From positions 1 through 64,000 of the forward strand of contig BSYO01000024.1 of NCBI GenBank assembly GCA_033239525.1: 64,000 bases of DNA, written 5' to 3'. This DNA is from Nepenthes gracilis. Taxonomy: Eukaryota; Streptophyta; Magnoliopsida; Caryophyllales; Nepenthaceae. Below are positions 36,216 to 48,002 of this stretch, one piece after another. The notes under the pieces were generated by a model, which did not search any database, was not told where the DNA came from, and saw only the letters and a program-made list of their open reading frames with translations. Position 1 is the stretch's first letter. Every line of letters begins with the position of its first letter. Made by a program: the position numbers and the translations under genes.

Positions 36216-39032
36216 ACTCAAAATCAGGATAATCGACACATTGAAAATAGGATGCTTATATTGGCAATAATTACTCCTGATTCACCTACTATTATTGATA
36301 AATCAATTGAAACTAGATTATTGTATGAAAATACTGAAAAAGAAATATCTGATCAGTATTGTATTAAACAAATGAGTTATGATACACAATATGAATAAAT
36401 GAAAAAATATCATGAACTCATTAAGTCTGAATTCATTCCTGATATAGATATGTTGAGAGAAGAATTTATGTCTGATAAAAATATTAGGAATTGGTGCTTT
36501 AAAAATTATAATAAAGTACAACTTAAAGAAATTAAAGTACTAGAGAAACAACAAATGACATCATTAAAAAGAAATTTATGGTTTTTCGAATGGATTCTTC
36601 TGTATATTCAAAATACTATACAACCATCTCAAAATACTAAAAATATTAACAATAATACTAGAACAACTACTACTTGGAATACAACTAGTAGACAACAAGT
36701 TACATCTGACCATTCTCCTCTTACAAGCTTACAATTAAATATTGATAGTAAAACTAATATTGTAGCTCCATTTAAGAAAAGTACTGATCGAAAAAATGAA
36801 AGTAAGACAACGTTAAGAGATATGAAAAATGTATATAGACAAAATAATTATCAATCTCAAATACTCCTCTTGGTTGACCAGCAAGCGGATAGAAATACAT
36901 TACAAATGAAAGTAAAAAATTCATATCAATTTTCACATAGTATAACTCCTTTACCAAGTTCTTCATTGACTACTATTACTGATGTTCAATATTCACCAAA
37001 ACGTTTGGAGATATTGTTAGAACAAATATCAAAACGTCTTAATGAATTACCCTCAATATTGTCTACTCCAAAAACATCATATCTTAAAACAATTCAAATA
37101 TTAAATTATCTACAATCAAAAATATTAACCAAAAAACCTAGTCATACCAATCATAAAAGATTAAATAATAAATTATCTAAAATTCAATTTATTAAGAAAA
37201 AATATAAAAAGATTCAAACTGTAGGAAAACGAAAGAATAAGAAAAGGAGAAAGAAAAAACATAATTTAATGAAAACTCCATCTTTATTAGGGTCTAAATT
37301 AGTACACTCTCCAATACTTTCTTCATCTCCACAACAAAAGAAAATGAAATTATCACTTTCTTTACTCTCACCTAACACTAAATTAGTGGAATCCAAACAT
37401 AATGCATTTTCATTACAATATTTAGTGAAATCTGTACTATCTCCACTAATTCCTAAAGCAACCACTATTTCACCTACTAAGAATATTTCTACAAAAACAA
37501 ATACTGTCACTATAGTTCTAAACAATTTAGATCCAATACCTCTACAACAACCTATAAGTCAAAATTTATCAACCAATAATATTATAGAAGTATCTGATAA
37601 TGTATCAATGTTAAAATATGAAAAATCTTTTGTCCAAAACACCTATATTTCAAGACAACCTTCTGTGTTCCATATCCAAATAACATCAAATGAAATATTA
37701 ATACAAAATCAATCTTTTGCCTTTAGTATAACAAAAGATTTATCTATCTTTAATCATCAACCTAGACCAGTTAAATCTTTTGAAGAAACTTTGTCTTTAA
37801 TTATTACTCCTAATCCTCCTAGAAGTTTATCTTTTATTTTAACTTTTAATGATAAACCATGGGATTCATCTAACTATCCAATAGATCAAGTTACCCTCAA
37901 TTCTCCACCTTTATACAATCAATCAATCATCGTAAGTAAAACATTTATCAAAAAAGATCAACCAACTCCTAGTTCATTACAACTACTCTATAATGATTCC
38001 TTTCTTGATCCTTTCCATCTTTGTTCTCCCATATTCAACTACTTACCATATAATGATCTCTTTTTAGTCTCTTTCACGACTTTTCAGTCTTGCTCTTCCA
38101 TATTCAAACACGATGTGTTTGGGGGAGGTATGGGGTCTGACTCTAATTCTAATTTTAACTTTAAATATAATTTTCATTCTAAATTTAACTCTGATCACAA
38201 CTTTAATCTTAACTTTACTAATTCTAAATTTTATTCTAAAAATAATCTTAATTTTACGATTGGCTTAAAGAAAACATTTAACTCTTCTGAATCAACGATA
38301 TTTGCTCTAGACTATAGAAAATTTCGAATATTATTATTTGAAAAATCTATAGGCAAGAATTCCTTCGCTCCTCTTTATATAACTCACTCTTATCTTCGAG
38401 ATAATATCAAAATACTTAGTACTACGAACAAGAAATCACTAAGAAAATTAGCAAATAACTTGCACCTTAGACAAAATAAATATATCAAGTATAAAAACCT
38501 TCGATATCAAGAAAAATATATTAATTGGCATTATATCGAAAAACAATATAAATATTTTTCTTTACAAAATCGGTATCAAAAGATCTATCATAAAACTCAA
38601 CCATATTCAAACCCAGCAATTAATAAGCTAAAAAGAAATAAAAAATATATTTCGCCTCGATATCAATATCCACATTCTTATCAAAACATAAGAAAATATC
38701 AGCAATATTGGAAAAATATATTTGAATGGTCTAATCTGATTTTAGAAATTTATAGAAGTAGCTATACCAAAAGGGATAGTATATGTTATAGTACCACATA
38801 TCATGGCATACATGTTTTCTGCATACATGTTTTATTCTTATATCAACATTTTCTTAAAAATTTACATAAAACGAAATCTTTTCAAAGCATATTTTCATCC
38901 ATCATCCATATCGGTTTTTGGACGAATTTATTTTACAAATTTATCAAAGCAAGTTTTAACAAAAATTTATTGAGTTTCACACCTTCATACAGGACCAGTA
39001 TGCCTCCTAAAGACAAAGGTAAGCAAGTCTGA
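36216..39032 (+). CDS. E2 B-derived middle polyprotein
   Basis: The best preserved copy of this polyprotein: 36399-39032 is open for 877 codons and includes the MPPKDKGKQV leader of the 3' ORF, where a TGA ends it. Layout: the DMLREEFMSDKN module ending in WFFEW; a QNNYQSQILLLVDQQADR helix; a basic KNKKRRKKKHN stretch; an S/T/P-rich segment; an N/F-rich low-complexity stretch after the G-tract; and a basic, tyrosine-rich region. There is no movement-protein domain: B sequence upstream of the junction is absent. It retains residues lost from E1 and E5 (near KKDQPTPSSLQLLYND) and lacks their shared TGA, so it is closer to the ancestor. A stop at 36396 separates it from the capsid remnant. Product function unknown. 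Confidence 0.75.
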
Positions 39033-40355
39033 CCTCCTTCCACTCCAGCCAAACAAACTGCTCGTAACTATGACATAACTCCTTCACAAATTATACCCAC
39101 TATTTCTCCTAATCAAACATCAGCCTCTTCATCTTCTTCCTCTCAACTGTTTGACTATTATATCCAACCTACCAAACAGCATATTACCATGACAGGCCTA
39201 GACAAGCTTTTAGCTCTACCTAAATCTGAGTCTTCTGCTCTTCTTTTTACTTATGATAATTTATTTGAAATATTTTCTTGGTTTCCTGTCAAAACTCTTC
39301 TTAAATTTACTACTATATCAAAATCTTGCTTACAATTCCTATCAAACACCGCTTTTATCCAACACCATGCTTATCAAACATTAAAAAAGGATGATGAAGG
39401 TTACTATCTTCAGTGCAAAACGGCCCCAAATGTCAATTTATCTCTGTTGACGACTCTATATTATATCCTTTTTTCTTCAATTTTCTCCATGCTCATTATC
39501 TTCAAGTCTTAGTATGCAGCAATGGCCTATTTCTTTGTTTTCCCATTGCCACCTTTGCTCCTGAATTTCTTTATATTATCAACCCTGTTCTCCAAACGAG
39601 TCGAACCATTCCTATCATAGTAATTACAGCAACTTATTCAATACGAAGTTGCCCGGATTATGGACATGGTATGATCTTTGAAAGTGCGCTTACTCCTACA
39701 ACAAATGGTGGATATTTACTTGCATTAGAAAATAATGGTTTGTGGGCATATTCTTCAACGGCAAATCTCACGGAAATTTTTTAAACCATTTAAACGATCA
39801 TGGATACCACGACAAGATAATTATGTACTTCTGCCTCCAGATGAACTTTATTTCCTTTGCGATATATTTCATCAGGCTCCTTTTCATCGGACTCCTTCTA
39901 TCCAACATGTCTCTCTATCTACGGGAAGTTCTACTACATTACAATTACCAGCCGGTGCATGGAACTCTGCTGATGTATTTAGCTGGGATCTACATCTTTT
40001 TAAGTGGCAAACACATACTTCTCAGAAGACCACTATTGCTCTTATTAAATTTGAACAAAGATATCAACTGACAATCTGGATTCGAAGACAAACAGAGTGG
40101 AATTATCTTCGAACGATTACTGTGTTCAAACTTATTAAGGAAGTTCGACCAATCATATCTGGGTTTACTATCATCAATGGAACATGGCTTATCTTTACTT
40201 CTGCCACAAAGCTCTATCGGTATAATCTTTTGGCACGAGATATGGCATCTATTGAAGATCTAGGACCACATCAAATGTTCAAAGGATTAAAATATTCTGT
40301 CTTCCCTGCTGATACTATCCTCATACGACCGTTGATCAGCTCTTTTCGTATATAA
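39000..40355 (+). pseudogene. E2 F-box gene, frameshifted
   Basis: Same gene as 32678-33847 with its leader (ATG at 39000). The F-box itself (about 39250-39370) is intact. Breaks: TGA in the leader (39030), a 1-nt deletion near 39418, a small deletion near 39620, loss of one C near 39653, and an insertion near 39770. The C-terminal part is open from 39735 to 40355. Amino-acid identity to the E1 copy is very high, so inactivation is recent relative to the A/chimera split. Confidence 0.85.
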
Positions 40356-41117
40356 AAAAAAAAGTTTTCTAACAAAATTTTGTGCAGAGACATCCCATAA
40401 GAAGAAGAAAGGCTACTCTCAATATTTTCTCTACTTCAGCAAATTATCGAATAGTAATTCCCGTGGCATTACTATTCACGAAGAGACGTCTAACCACCAT
40501 ACTTTTCCAAAAGCATCGACAAGATGGATACCAACCCAAAAGCAAAAAGAAGATGCTAAAGCAAAAAGAAAAGATGCTTAAAGGAATGACGAGACATTTG
40601 ATGCTAAAGCAAAAAGAAAAGATGCTTAAAGGAATGACAAGACATTTACCAAACCAAAGCATTATACTTCAACAGTCCAGATCAATTCATCATCAACGGC
40701 TATGATCAAAGCCTCGCATCTATATAAGGGTACTCAAGCTTGAAGAACAGAACTCAGACCAGAGAGTAAGAGTTAAGAACTCAAGAGCTAAGAGCTAGTC
40801 TGAGAGCTCCATCTACGAGAAGCAAGAAGAAACCCTTCTTCTCTTCTCAATCTATCCTTGTAAATATTTTAGTTTTCTTTCTGAGTGTTTTCTTTGTGAG
40901 TGTTTCCTTTAAGTGTTGTATTTCTTTCTGAGTGTTGTGAGTTTTGTTCAAGTGGTTTGTGTGCTACCTCTGTCTACCTGTACTGAAGTCCTGTATGGTT
41001 TTCGTTTTATAAAGCTTTGAAGTTTTCTTGAAACTGCTGGTATAATTCTTCTTCTTTCTTTGATTTTATGCTTGTTTTGAAGTTTTGAATGATTTGATCT
41101 TGCATAGTCCTAATTGG
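40356..41117 (+). promoter_or_regulatory. E2 3' intergenic region and promoter
   Basis: Same layout as in E1: the A-run, the TTTTCTAACAAA...GCAG block, two 48-bp repeat copies (40553-40648), TATATAAG at 40721-40728, and transcribed sequence to the primer-site edge. It ends ...CCTAATTGG at 41117, the first three bases of the primer site, and is joined there to the inverted end of unit A. Confidence 0.75.
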
Positions 41118-41829
41118 CCAATTAGGACTATGCAGGATCAAATCATTCAAAACTTCAAAATATGCAAGAAATCATAGAGATGAAGAGAAATTATACCAGC
41201 AGTTCAGAAAACTTCAAAGCTTTATAGATCGAAAACCATACAGGACTTCAGTACAGAAGACAGAGGTAGCACACAAACCTCTTGAACAAAAACTCACAAC
41301 ACTCTGAAAGAAATACAACTTCAAAGGAAACACTCACAAAGAAAACACTCAGAAAGAAAACTAAAATATTTACAAGGATAGATTGAGAAGAGAAGAAGAG
41401 TTTCTTCTTGCTTCTCGTGGATGGAGCTCTCAGACTAGCTCTTAGCTCTTGAGTTCTTAACTCTTGTTCTCTGGTCTGAGTTCTGTCTTCAAGCTTTGAT
41501 GCCCTTATATAGATGCAGGGATTTGATCAGGGCCGTTGATGATGAATTGATCTGGTCGGTTGATGAAGCATCTTCTTTTGGTTGGTAAATGTCTCTTCAA
41601 TGCTTTAAGTGGGTATCCGTCACTTTGTTACTTTATGGGAAGTATCCGTCACTTCATTACTTTATGGTAAGTAACCATCTTGTCTTTGCTTTTGGGAAAG
41701 TGAGATGGTTATATGTCTCTTCATGAATAGTAATTTGTCGAAAAATTTGCTGAGATCAACAGGAGGAGTAATTCTTTTGCATAAGGAATGTTCCTGCAGA
41801 TAATTTGTTAGAAAACAGGGTTTTTTTTT
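41118..41829 (-). promoter_or_regulatory. A 3' intergenic region and promoter
   Basis: Reading on the minus strand: F-box stop, the TTTTCTAACAAA-type block, a 29-bp tandem repeat (41613-41670) with two TGACG cores (41618-41622 and 41647-41651), TATATAAG at 41504-41511, then the transcribed region to the primer-site edge at 41118. The upstream half differs from that of the chimeras while the region around and downstream of the TATA box is closely alike. Confidence 0.75.
41613..41670 (-). repeat. 29-bp tandem repeat in A promoter
   Basis: GTATCCGTCACTT..TTACTTT twice in a row on the plus strand, so the coding strand carries two AAGTGACGGATAC units about 110-140 bp upstream of the TATA box. TGACG is the as-1 core. 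The repeat is absent from the chimeras and B. Confidence 0.85.
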
Positions 41830-42971
41830 TCACATTCGTAGAGAGCTGGTGAATGACATAATTTGAATACAATCAGCAGAAAGGTAAGTGTAGCCATAGG
41901 GGGTAAACATTTGATGATCCCCTAGATTATATGTGATGAGTTTTTTCTTGGCAAGATTAAGTCGATAAACACTTGTTCCAGTAGTAAAGATAAGCCAAGT
42001 TCCTTCGCTGATTGTGAAGCCAGAAATGACCGGACGAATTTCATGAACAATATCAAAAACTGTAATGATTCGCAAGAGAGACCATTTCATCTGTCGGATC
42101 CAAATAGTAAGAAGCTGTCTTTGTTCAAACCGTACTAGAGCAATAGTTGGTTTTCTATCAGATCGAAGTTGCCATTTAAATAAATGTAGATCCCAGCTGG
42201 TAACATCCTTGGAAGTCCATGCTCCGGAAGGTAGTTGTATAGTCAATGAGTTTTCAGTAAATAAAAAGATAGCTTGAATGAAAGGAGTCTGATTAAATTG
42301 GTCACATAAAAAATATAACTCGTCTGGCGGCAGTAAAACATAATTATCTTGTCGTGGAGACCAGGAAGGGGTCTTCTTTTTAAATGTAAATGCCTTTTTC
42401 CATAATTTTGTGGTTGTAGAATAAGACCATAATCCGTCTGCTTCCATGGGAAATAAGCAACAGTCTCCGAGAAATCGCTTTTGATCAATGCCACATTCAA
42501 AAATAATTCCATGGCCATATTCAGGAGCTTGTTCATACTGAATCAGCTGCTGTAAGTCTTCAGGTATTGGAATGGACTGGCAAGTTTGTATTACAGGGTT
42601 GATAATATAAAGGTTGTCTGGGCTTAGAGTTGCAATAGGTAAACAAAGAAATAATCCTCCATTACATGTCAAAATGCGAAGAAAGTGGCCGAGGATGTTT
42701 GATATTGCATAAGGATGAATAATAGGGGTTGGAGAGAGTAACTGCCAAACAGGACTATACTGACATTGCAGAAAATAGCCTTCATCATCTTTTTGTAGAG
42801 CCTTATAGCAGTGTTGCTGAATGAACGAAGAGTTTGATAGGAATTGAAGACAGGGTTTTGAAATCAAGTGAATTTGAGAAGATCTTTGATAGGAAGCCAA
42901 GAGAAAATTTCAAAAATTTGATCGTAAGTAAAAAGAAAAGAAGAAGGTTCAGATTCAAGTTGAGAGGTCAT
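41830..42971 (-). pseudogene. A F-box gene, one frameshift
   Basis: The ATG at 42971 lies 17 nt inside the RNase H end (stop at 42955), so the ORF overlaps the polyprotein. Residues about 10-32 give FLFTYDQIFEIFSWLPIK, the start of an F-box. A 1-nt deletion near 42874 then shifts the frame and the rest (ISKPCLQFLSN, FIQQH, GGLFLCLP, YGHGIIFE, WDLHLFKW, GTWLIFTT) is open down to 41830. The architecture is the same as in the chimeras but only about half the residues are identical, with motifs and length kept. There is no MPPKDK-type leader here: the short N-terminus MTSQLESEPSS is specific to A. Likely an SCF substrate adaptor; target unknown. Confidence 0.85.
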
Positions 42972-45900
42972 GTTTGCCTTGTAAAAATTCTCTTGTTAAG
43001 AAATCAGGTAAAGAATTTGAAGCTCCTTTGATAAATTCGATATCAAAGTCAAAAACAGATAAAATTGCCTACCATCGTATAAATATTTGCTTAGAAACTA
43101 GATTTTTAACATCTTTTTGTAAAACATCTTTGGCAGCTTTGCAATCTATCCGTAATAAAAACTTTTTATTATATAAATCATCTTGAAATTTAGATATGCA
43201 TAAAACAATGGATAAAATTTCTTTTTTGATAGTGGAATAATTCTTTTGTGGTCCAAGCCAAATGCCAGAATGAAATCGAACAATTTGGGCTGTATCTAAT
43301 TTTTGTTTTAAGATACCACCATATCCTAAGTCAGAAGCATCTGTTTCTATGGTGAGTAGAGCTTTAGGATGTGGAATACCTAGACATGGTAAGTACTGAA
43401 CTTGTTGTTTTAATTGTTTAACAATATTTGTATGTTCATTAGTCCAGACTGGAGGATTCTTTTGTAAACGTTGATATAATGGTTTACTTGTTTGCCTTAG
43501 TTTTGGTATGAAATCTGTAATATAATTTAGACATCCTAAAAAACGTTGTAGTTGGGTTTTATCCTTAATTTCGTTAAGGAATTTAGCAGCAAATTCAATT
43601 GATCTTTGAATAGGTGTTATAGAATGTTGATAAATATTAAAGCCTAAAAACCTTATCTTAGTCTGAAATAACTTGATTTTTGGTAAAGATACTACTAATC
43701 CATTTTGTTTAATAATATTAAAAAATTGATAAATGTGCTTGAAATGTTGATCTATGGAATTGAAAAATACAAGTACATCATCAATATAGACAATGATGAA
43801 CTGTGTATATGGATTAAATATTTAATTCATGATATTTTAAAATTCAGAAGGAGCGTTTTTTAATCCAAAAGGCATGACATTCCACTCGTAATGTCCAAAG
43901 GGTACTGTGAATGCCGTTTTATAGCGATCTTTTTCTTGAATTTGTATTTGCCAAAATCCCGATTTCATATCAAACTTAGAGAAAATATTTGCATTGTATA
44001 ATCTATTAATTAGGTCACGTTTATTAGGTATAGGATACCTAATCCATTGGAGTGCTTTGTTTAAAGGTTTATAATTTATTACTAATCGAGGAACTCCTCT
44101 TTCCTTTTCAGCATTTTTCATTACATAAAAGGCAGAACAGCTCCAAGGTGATTTGGATGTTCTAATTAATTTTTTATCAAGAAGATCTTGAATCTCCTTC
44201 TTGCAATATTCTAGTAATTCGTGGTTCATTTGAATAGGTCGTACTTTGGCAGGGATTTTACTCTCATGGAAGTCCGTTTCATATGGTAGAGAAACCTGAT
44301 GTTGCTTTCTATTCCAAAAAGCAGTTGGTAGAGTGGAACATACTTCTTTTTCAAATTTTTGAAATAAATTAGTAATTATTGTTTGTACAATGGCTTGTTT
44401 TAGCTGTTTTTCGATATTATCTACATGTATTTCTTCTTGTAGATAATTAATTTGTTTTTCTTTCTTAATTATGAGATTTATTTGTTTAGAGATTGTCATT
44501 TCCTGTAATTCTTGTATTTCTTTCTGTTTAATTGGATGTAAAAATTGGAATAGTATAGGTGTTCCTAGGATATTAGTAGAAATTCCTTCAGAAGAGGCAG
44601 TAAAAGGATATATCTGTGTGAAGAATGGTGTGCCAAGGATAACTTCTTGTTGTAAGTCTTTAACTAATATGAACGTTGATTTAAAGCAATAACCTTGGTT
44701 GCAAATTGCTACTCGTGTTAACTTATATTTGATGTTTAATTTTGATCCACTTGCCGTATGTAATTTTTCTGTTGTTTTTTGATAATACTTAGTAGGAATT
44801 AGTCCTTCTTGAATACAATTTTGGTCTGCACCAGTATCTAGTAGAGCTATTATTTTTAAATGATATTCTTGATTAATTACTAGAGTAATAGGGCAGTACC
44901 ATTTTTTAAAGTTGATTTTTGAAATAAGTTGTAAATATTCAGTCTGATCAGTAGATTGTGTTTCATAATTGTGATTTGATTCTTCTTCTATATTTTGTTT
45001 GGTTTCTAAAATAGCAATTCGTGTATTTAAATGTAATTCATCAAACTTCATTTCTCTTAAATTTTCTTTTATTTCTTTTACTTCAGTTTTTATTTGTTTA
45101 ATTTTTCTTTGTAGATCCCCAGTTGTTACTTGTTGGAATAAAGACGGTGAAGGATATTTATTAAATATCTTTGTTAGACTGAATTCTTCAGGTTCTTTTG
45201 GTGTTGAGATGAGTAAGTCTTTTAGTTTTAATAAATATTGCTTTTTTAGTTATGGGTCATCAATTTTATCAATCATTTCAAGCAAGTATTATGTTTCATT
45301 GTTAGACCTTAACATATTAAGTTGAAATTTACAATTACATATTCGTTTGTGAGAGCTATCATTTTGTTCTTCGGGTTCTGCTTCAGAAGAAGTTTCAGTT
45401 GATTCATTAATGTCTTCATTAATATTAGCTGCTTCATAATCAGAAACACAGTCGCTTTCAGTTTCATTATCACTTAATAATAGAGCAGTTAACTTATCAT
45501 TTAATTGTGGATCATCTTTAAATATTTCATCAATTTTCTTTTTTACTCTACATTGATTCGCCATATGACCAGGTCTCTTACATCTCCAACAGATAGTTTT
45601 AGAATGTTGGTTCTGATAAGAATTCTTAAATTGGGTAGTTGGTTTTTTGACAGTTCTTTTTTTATGCGGGGTATACGAACTAGATTGATATGGTTTCTTA
45701 GGAGTATACTTAGGTTTTTGTTGAAAAGGTGCTTTAAGTTTTTCTATACCATACTGATAACAGAAGGTTCCTAGTTGGGCTTTAAATTGTTTTTTATCAT
45801 TTTGAAGTTTTGTTTGTTCTTTATGATCTTGACATAGTTGTAATCCTTCTTTTTTATAAAAGCAAATAATTGACCATAAGTCATCTGATTCCATTGGATG

Positions 45901-47376
45901 GCTCGACCTCCTCCTAATTTAGTGAGTTTGGTTATGATTCGTTTTGCAAAGAGAGAAGGAAGACCAGCAATAAATCGTTCTTTCCAGAAGGATTCATTAC
46001 AGTCTCTTCTTCTAAAAATATGTGTGAGAAACATATCCTTATACCAACGAAAATCCTGAAGAGTAGGACATCTAAGATTTGTCAAGATTACATGAGAACT
46101 TAGGTATTCATCTTCAACATTTCCTAAGAAAGCTTGACTAATAGTAATAATTAGGATTTCTAAGGAATTTGGCATTTGAATGAACTGAATTTTCCCATTT
46201 GGTCCTTCTTGTTGAACAGATTCAGTATGATCTAAGATGTAATTTCTTTCATTAGTATTTAAAGCATTTTCCCACCAGTATTTCAGAGTTCCAGAGAATC
46301 CAATTACTATGAATTTTGTGGCATTTGGTTCAATCATTGTTGGATTACAGACACGATAAGCAGAAGCAGTAATTCCCATGTCATGTAGTAAACAAGTGAT
46401 TTCATATTCAGACTTTCCATCAATATTCCATTGATATATATTATTAGCATCATAAATTCCTGGAGAATATTGATATCTTTTTTCATATTGTATGTCAGGT
46501 GGTGTAGGTCGTGGATAATAGTTTTTTGTAAAGGAGTTGGGCATATTCCTTACTCTATTAATTTCTTGACTAACTTTTTCGTTTTCAAGTAAAGGTGAGT
46601 CAATTGTCTGAATTGCTAAAGTTTCAAATATACATTCATTGTTTAGTTGGATATTACTGGACATCTCAGATAGTCCTAAAGAACTTTCTATAGGTTCAAT
46701 AGATTTTGTTTCTTCATTAGTCGAGGAAGATTCAGAGTTTTCAAATTCTTTTGAAGGATTTTCAGATAATGGGAACAGATCTGTTTGTTTATTACTATGC
46801 TGTTCTATAGGTTTACTATTGGTGTTTTTATCGGAATGTATAATATCTTCCAGATCACTAGTAGATGAATCATTATCAGTTTCTTCAGATTTTTCAAGGT
46901 CACTAGTACTAGTGGATATTTCTTTAGTTGTAGAAATATTTTCATTTAATATGGATTGTACTTCTGATGATTCTAACAATATTTTATTTTTTTGTTGTTT
47001 TTCTTCTAGCAATATTTTATTTTTTTGTTGTTTTTTCCCTGCCTTAATAGATCTAATTTGCCTGTATTCCTTGGTTTTCTTTTCTTGAATAAAAGGTAGG
47101 AACCATTCAAAGAATGGTAGATTTTTCCGTTCCTTTATCATCGTTTCTTTCCACACAATTCTATAGTCTTCTAATTCATTTTTGGAAAAGTTTTTAAAAT
47201 ACCAATCTCTAACATTTTATTTTTATCAAGCATGAATTCTTTTCTAAGTGATTCTATGTCTGGGATAAATTCTTTCTTAGGATAATAGCTAGGTATAATG
47301 GTTGACTCTCTATAATTTATTGACATATTAGAAGTTGAATTATCTCCCCTGATTAGTTCACTTAGCCAGGTTGTCA
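42955..47376 (-). pseudogene. A capsid-protease-RT-RNase H polyprotein
   Basis: A frame of about 1,470 codons from MTTWLSELIRG (47376) to the stop at 42955. Order: shared LRKEFMLDKN/FFEWFLPFIQ module; acidic S/E/D-rich region; capsid core with KYWWEN; basic region; zinc knuckle CWRCKRPGHMANQC (C-x2-C-x4-H-x4-C, about 45550-45592); protease with LLDTGADQN (about 44850); RT with DMKSGFWQIQI, MPFGLKNAPSEF and YIDD (43777-43788); RNase H with TIETDASDLGYGG, a KKE, an IDCKAA and a LPDFLTRE. Breaks: single-base shifts near 47220 and 45845 and stops at 45289, 45250, 43837, 43822 and 43069. There is no movement protein. Encodes particle and replication functions of component A. Confidence 0.9.
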
Positions 47377-47690
47377 TGGTTTAATTTCTTTACTACTTAA
47401 TACACAATTTTCTCTACACGGTTCTACAAGACACAATTCCTCACAAACCCCTTGCCCAATCAGTTGACGGGACCACCCCCGGGACCACCCAATCGCACTC
47501 TTTGCTTAAACGGGCTAAACCAACGGTTAAACAGGCTAAACCAACGTTGTTCTGATTCTCAAGAGATAGCGAATTTACTGTGTATGCAGAAATATGCAGA
47601 TAGATTATGCAAAAGCAACGCAGAGATTAAACAAGAACATTCCCGAAGAGAACAGTGTCACCTATTCCCTCCCTAGACACAAGAAGCCGA
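47377..47690 (-). promoter_or_regulatory. A leader
   Basis: Minus-strand copy of the E2 leader with the 21-bp direct repeat and an extra GGGACCACCCCC tract. The primer site itself is lost at the head-to-head junction with B: the sequence stops about ten bases short of it. Confidence 0.65.
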
Positions 47691-47694
47691 GGCA

Positions 47695-48002
47695 CTTGTG
47701 TCTGGGGAAGGAATAGGTGACACTGTTCTCTTCGAGATTGTTCTTGTTTAATCTCTGCGTTGCTTTTGCATAATCTATCTGCATATTTCTGCATCCACAG
47801 TAAATTCGCTATCTTTTGCATTGAGTCGGAACAACGTTGGTTTAGCCTGTTTAACCGTTGGTTTAGCCCGTTTAAGCAAAGAGTGCGATTGGGTGGTCCC
47901 GGGGGTGGTCCCATCAACTGATTCTGCAAAGGGTTTGTGAGGAATTGTGTCTGTAGAACCGTGTAGAGAAAATTATGTATTAAGTAGTAAAGAAATTAAA
48001 CT
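47695..48002 (+). promoter_or_regulatory. B leader
   Basis: Closely matches the A and chimera leaders but lacks the primer site. It carries a duplicated GGGTGGTCCC tract and the 21-bp GTTGGTTTAGCC repeat. Ends at the ATG at 48003. Confidence 0.65.
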
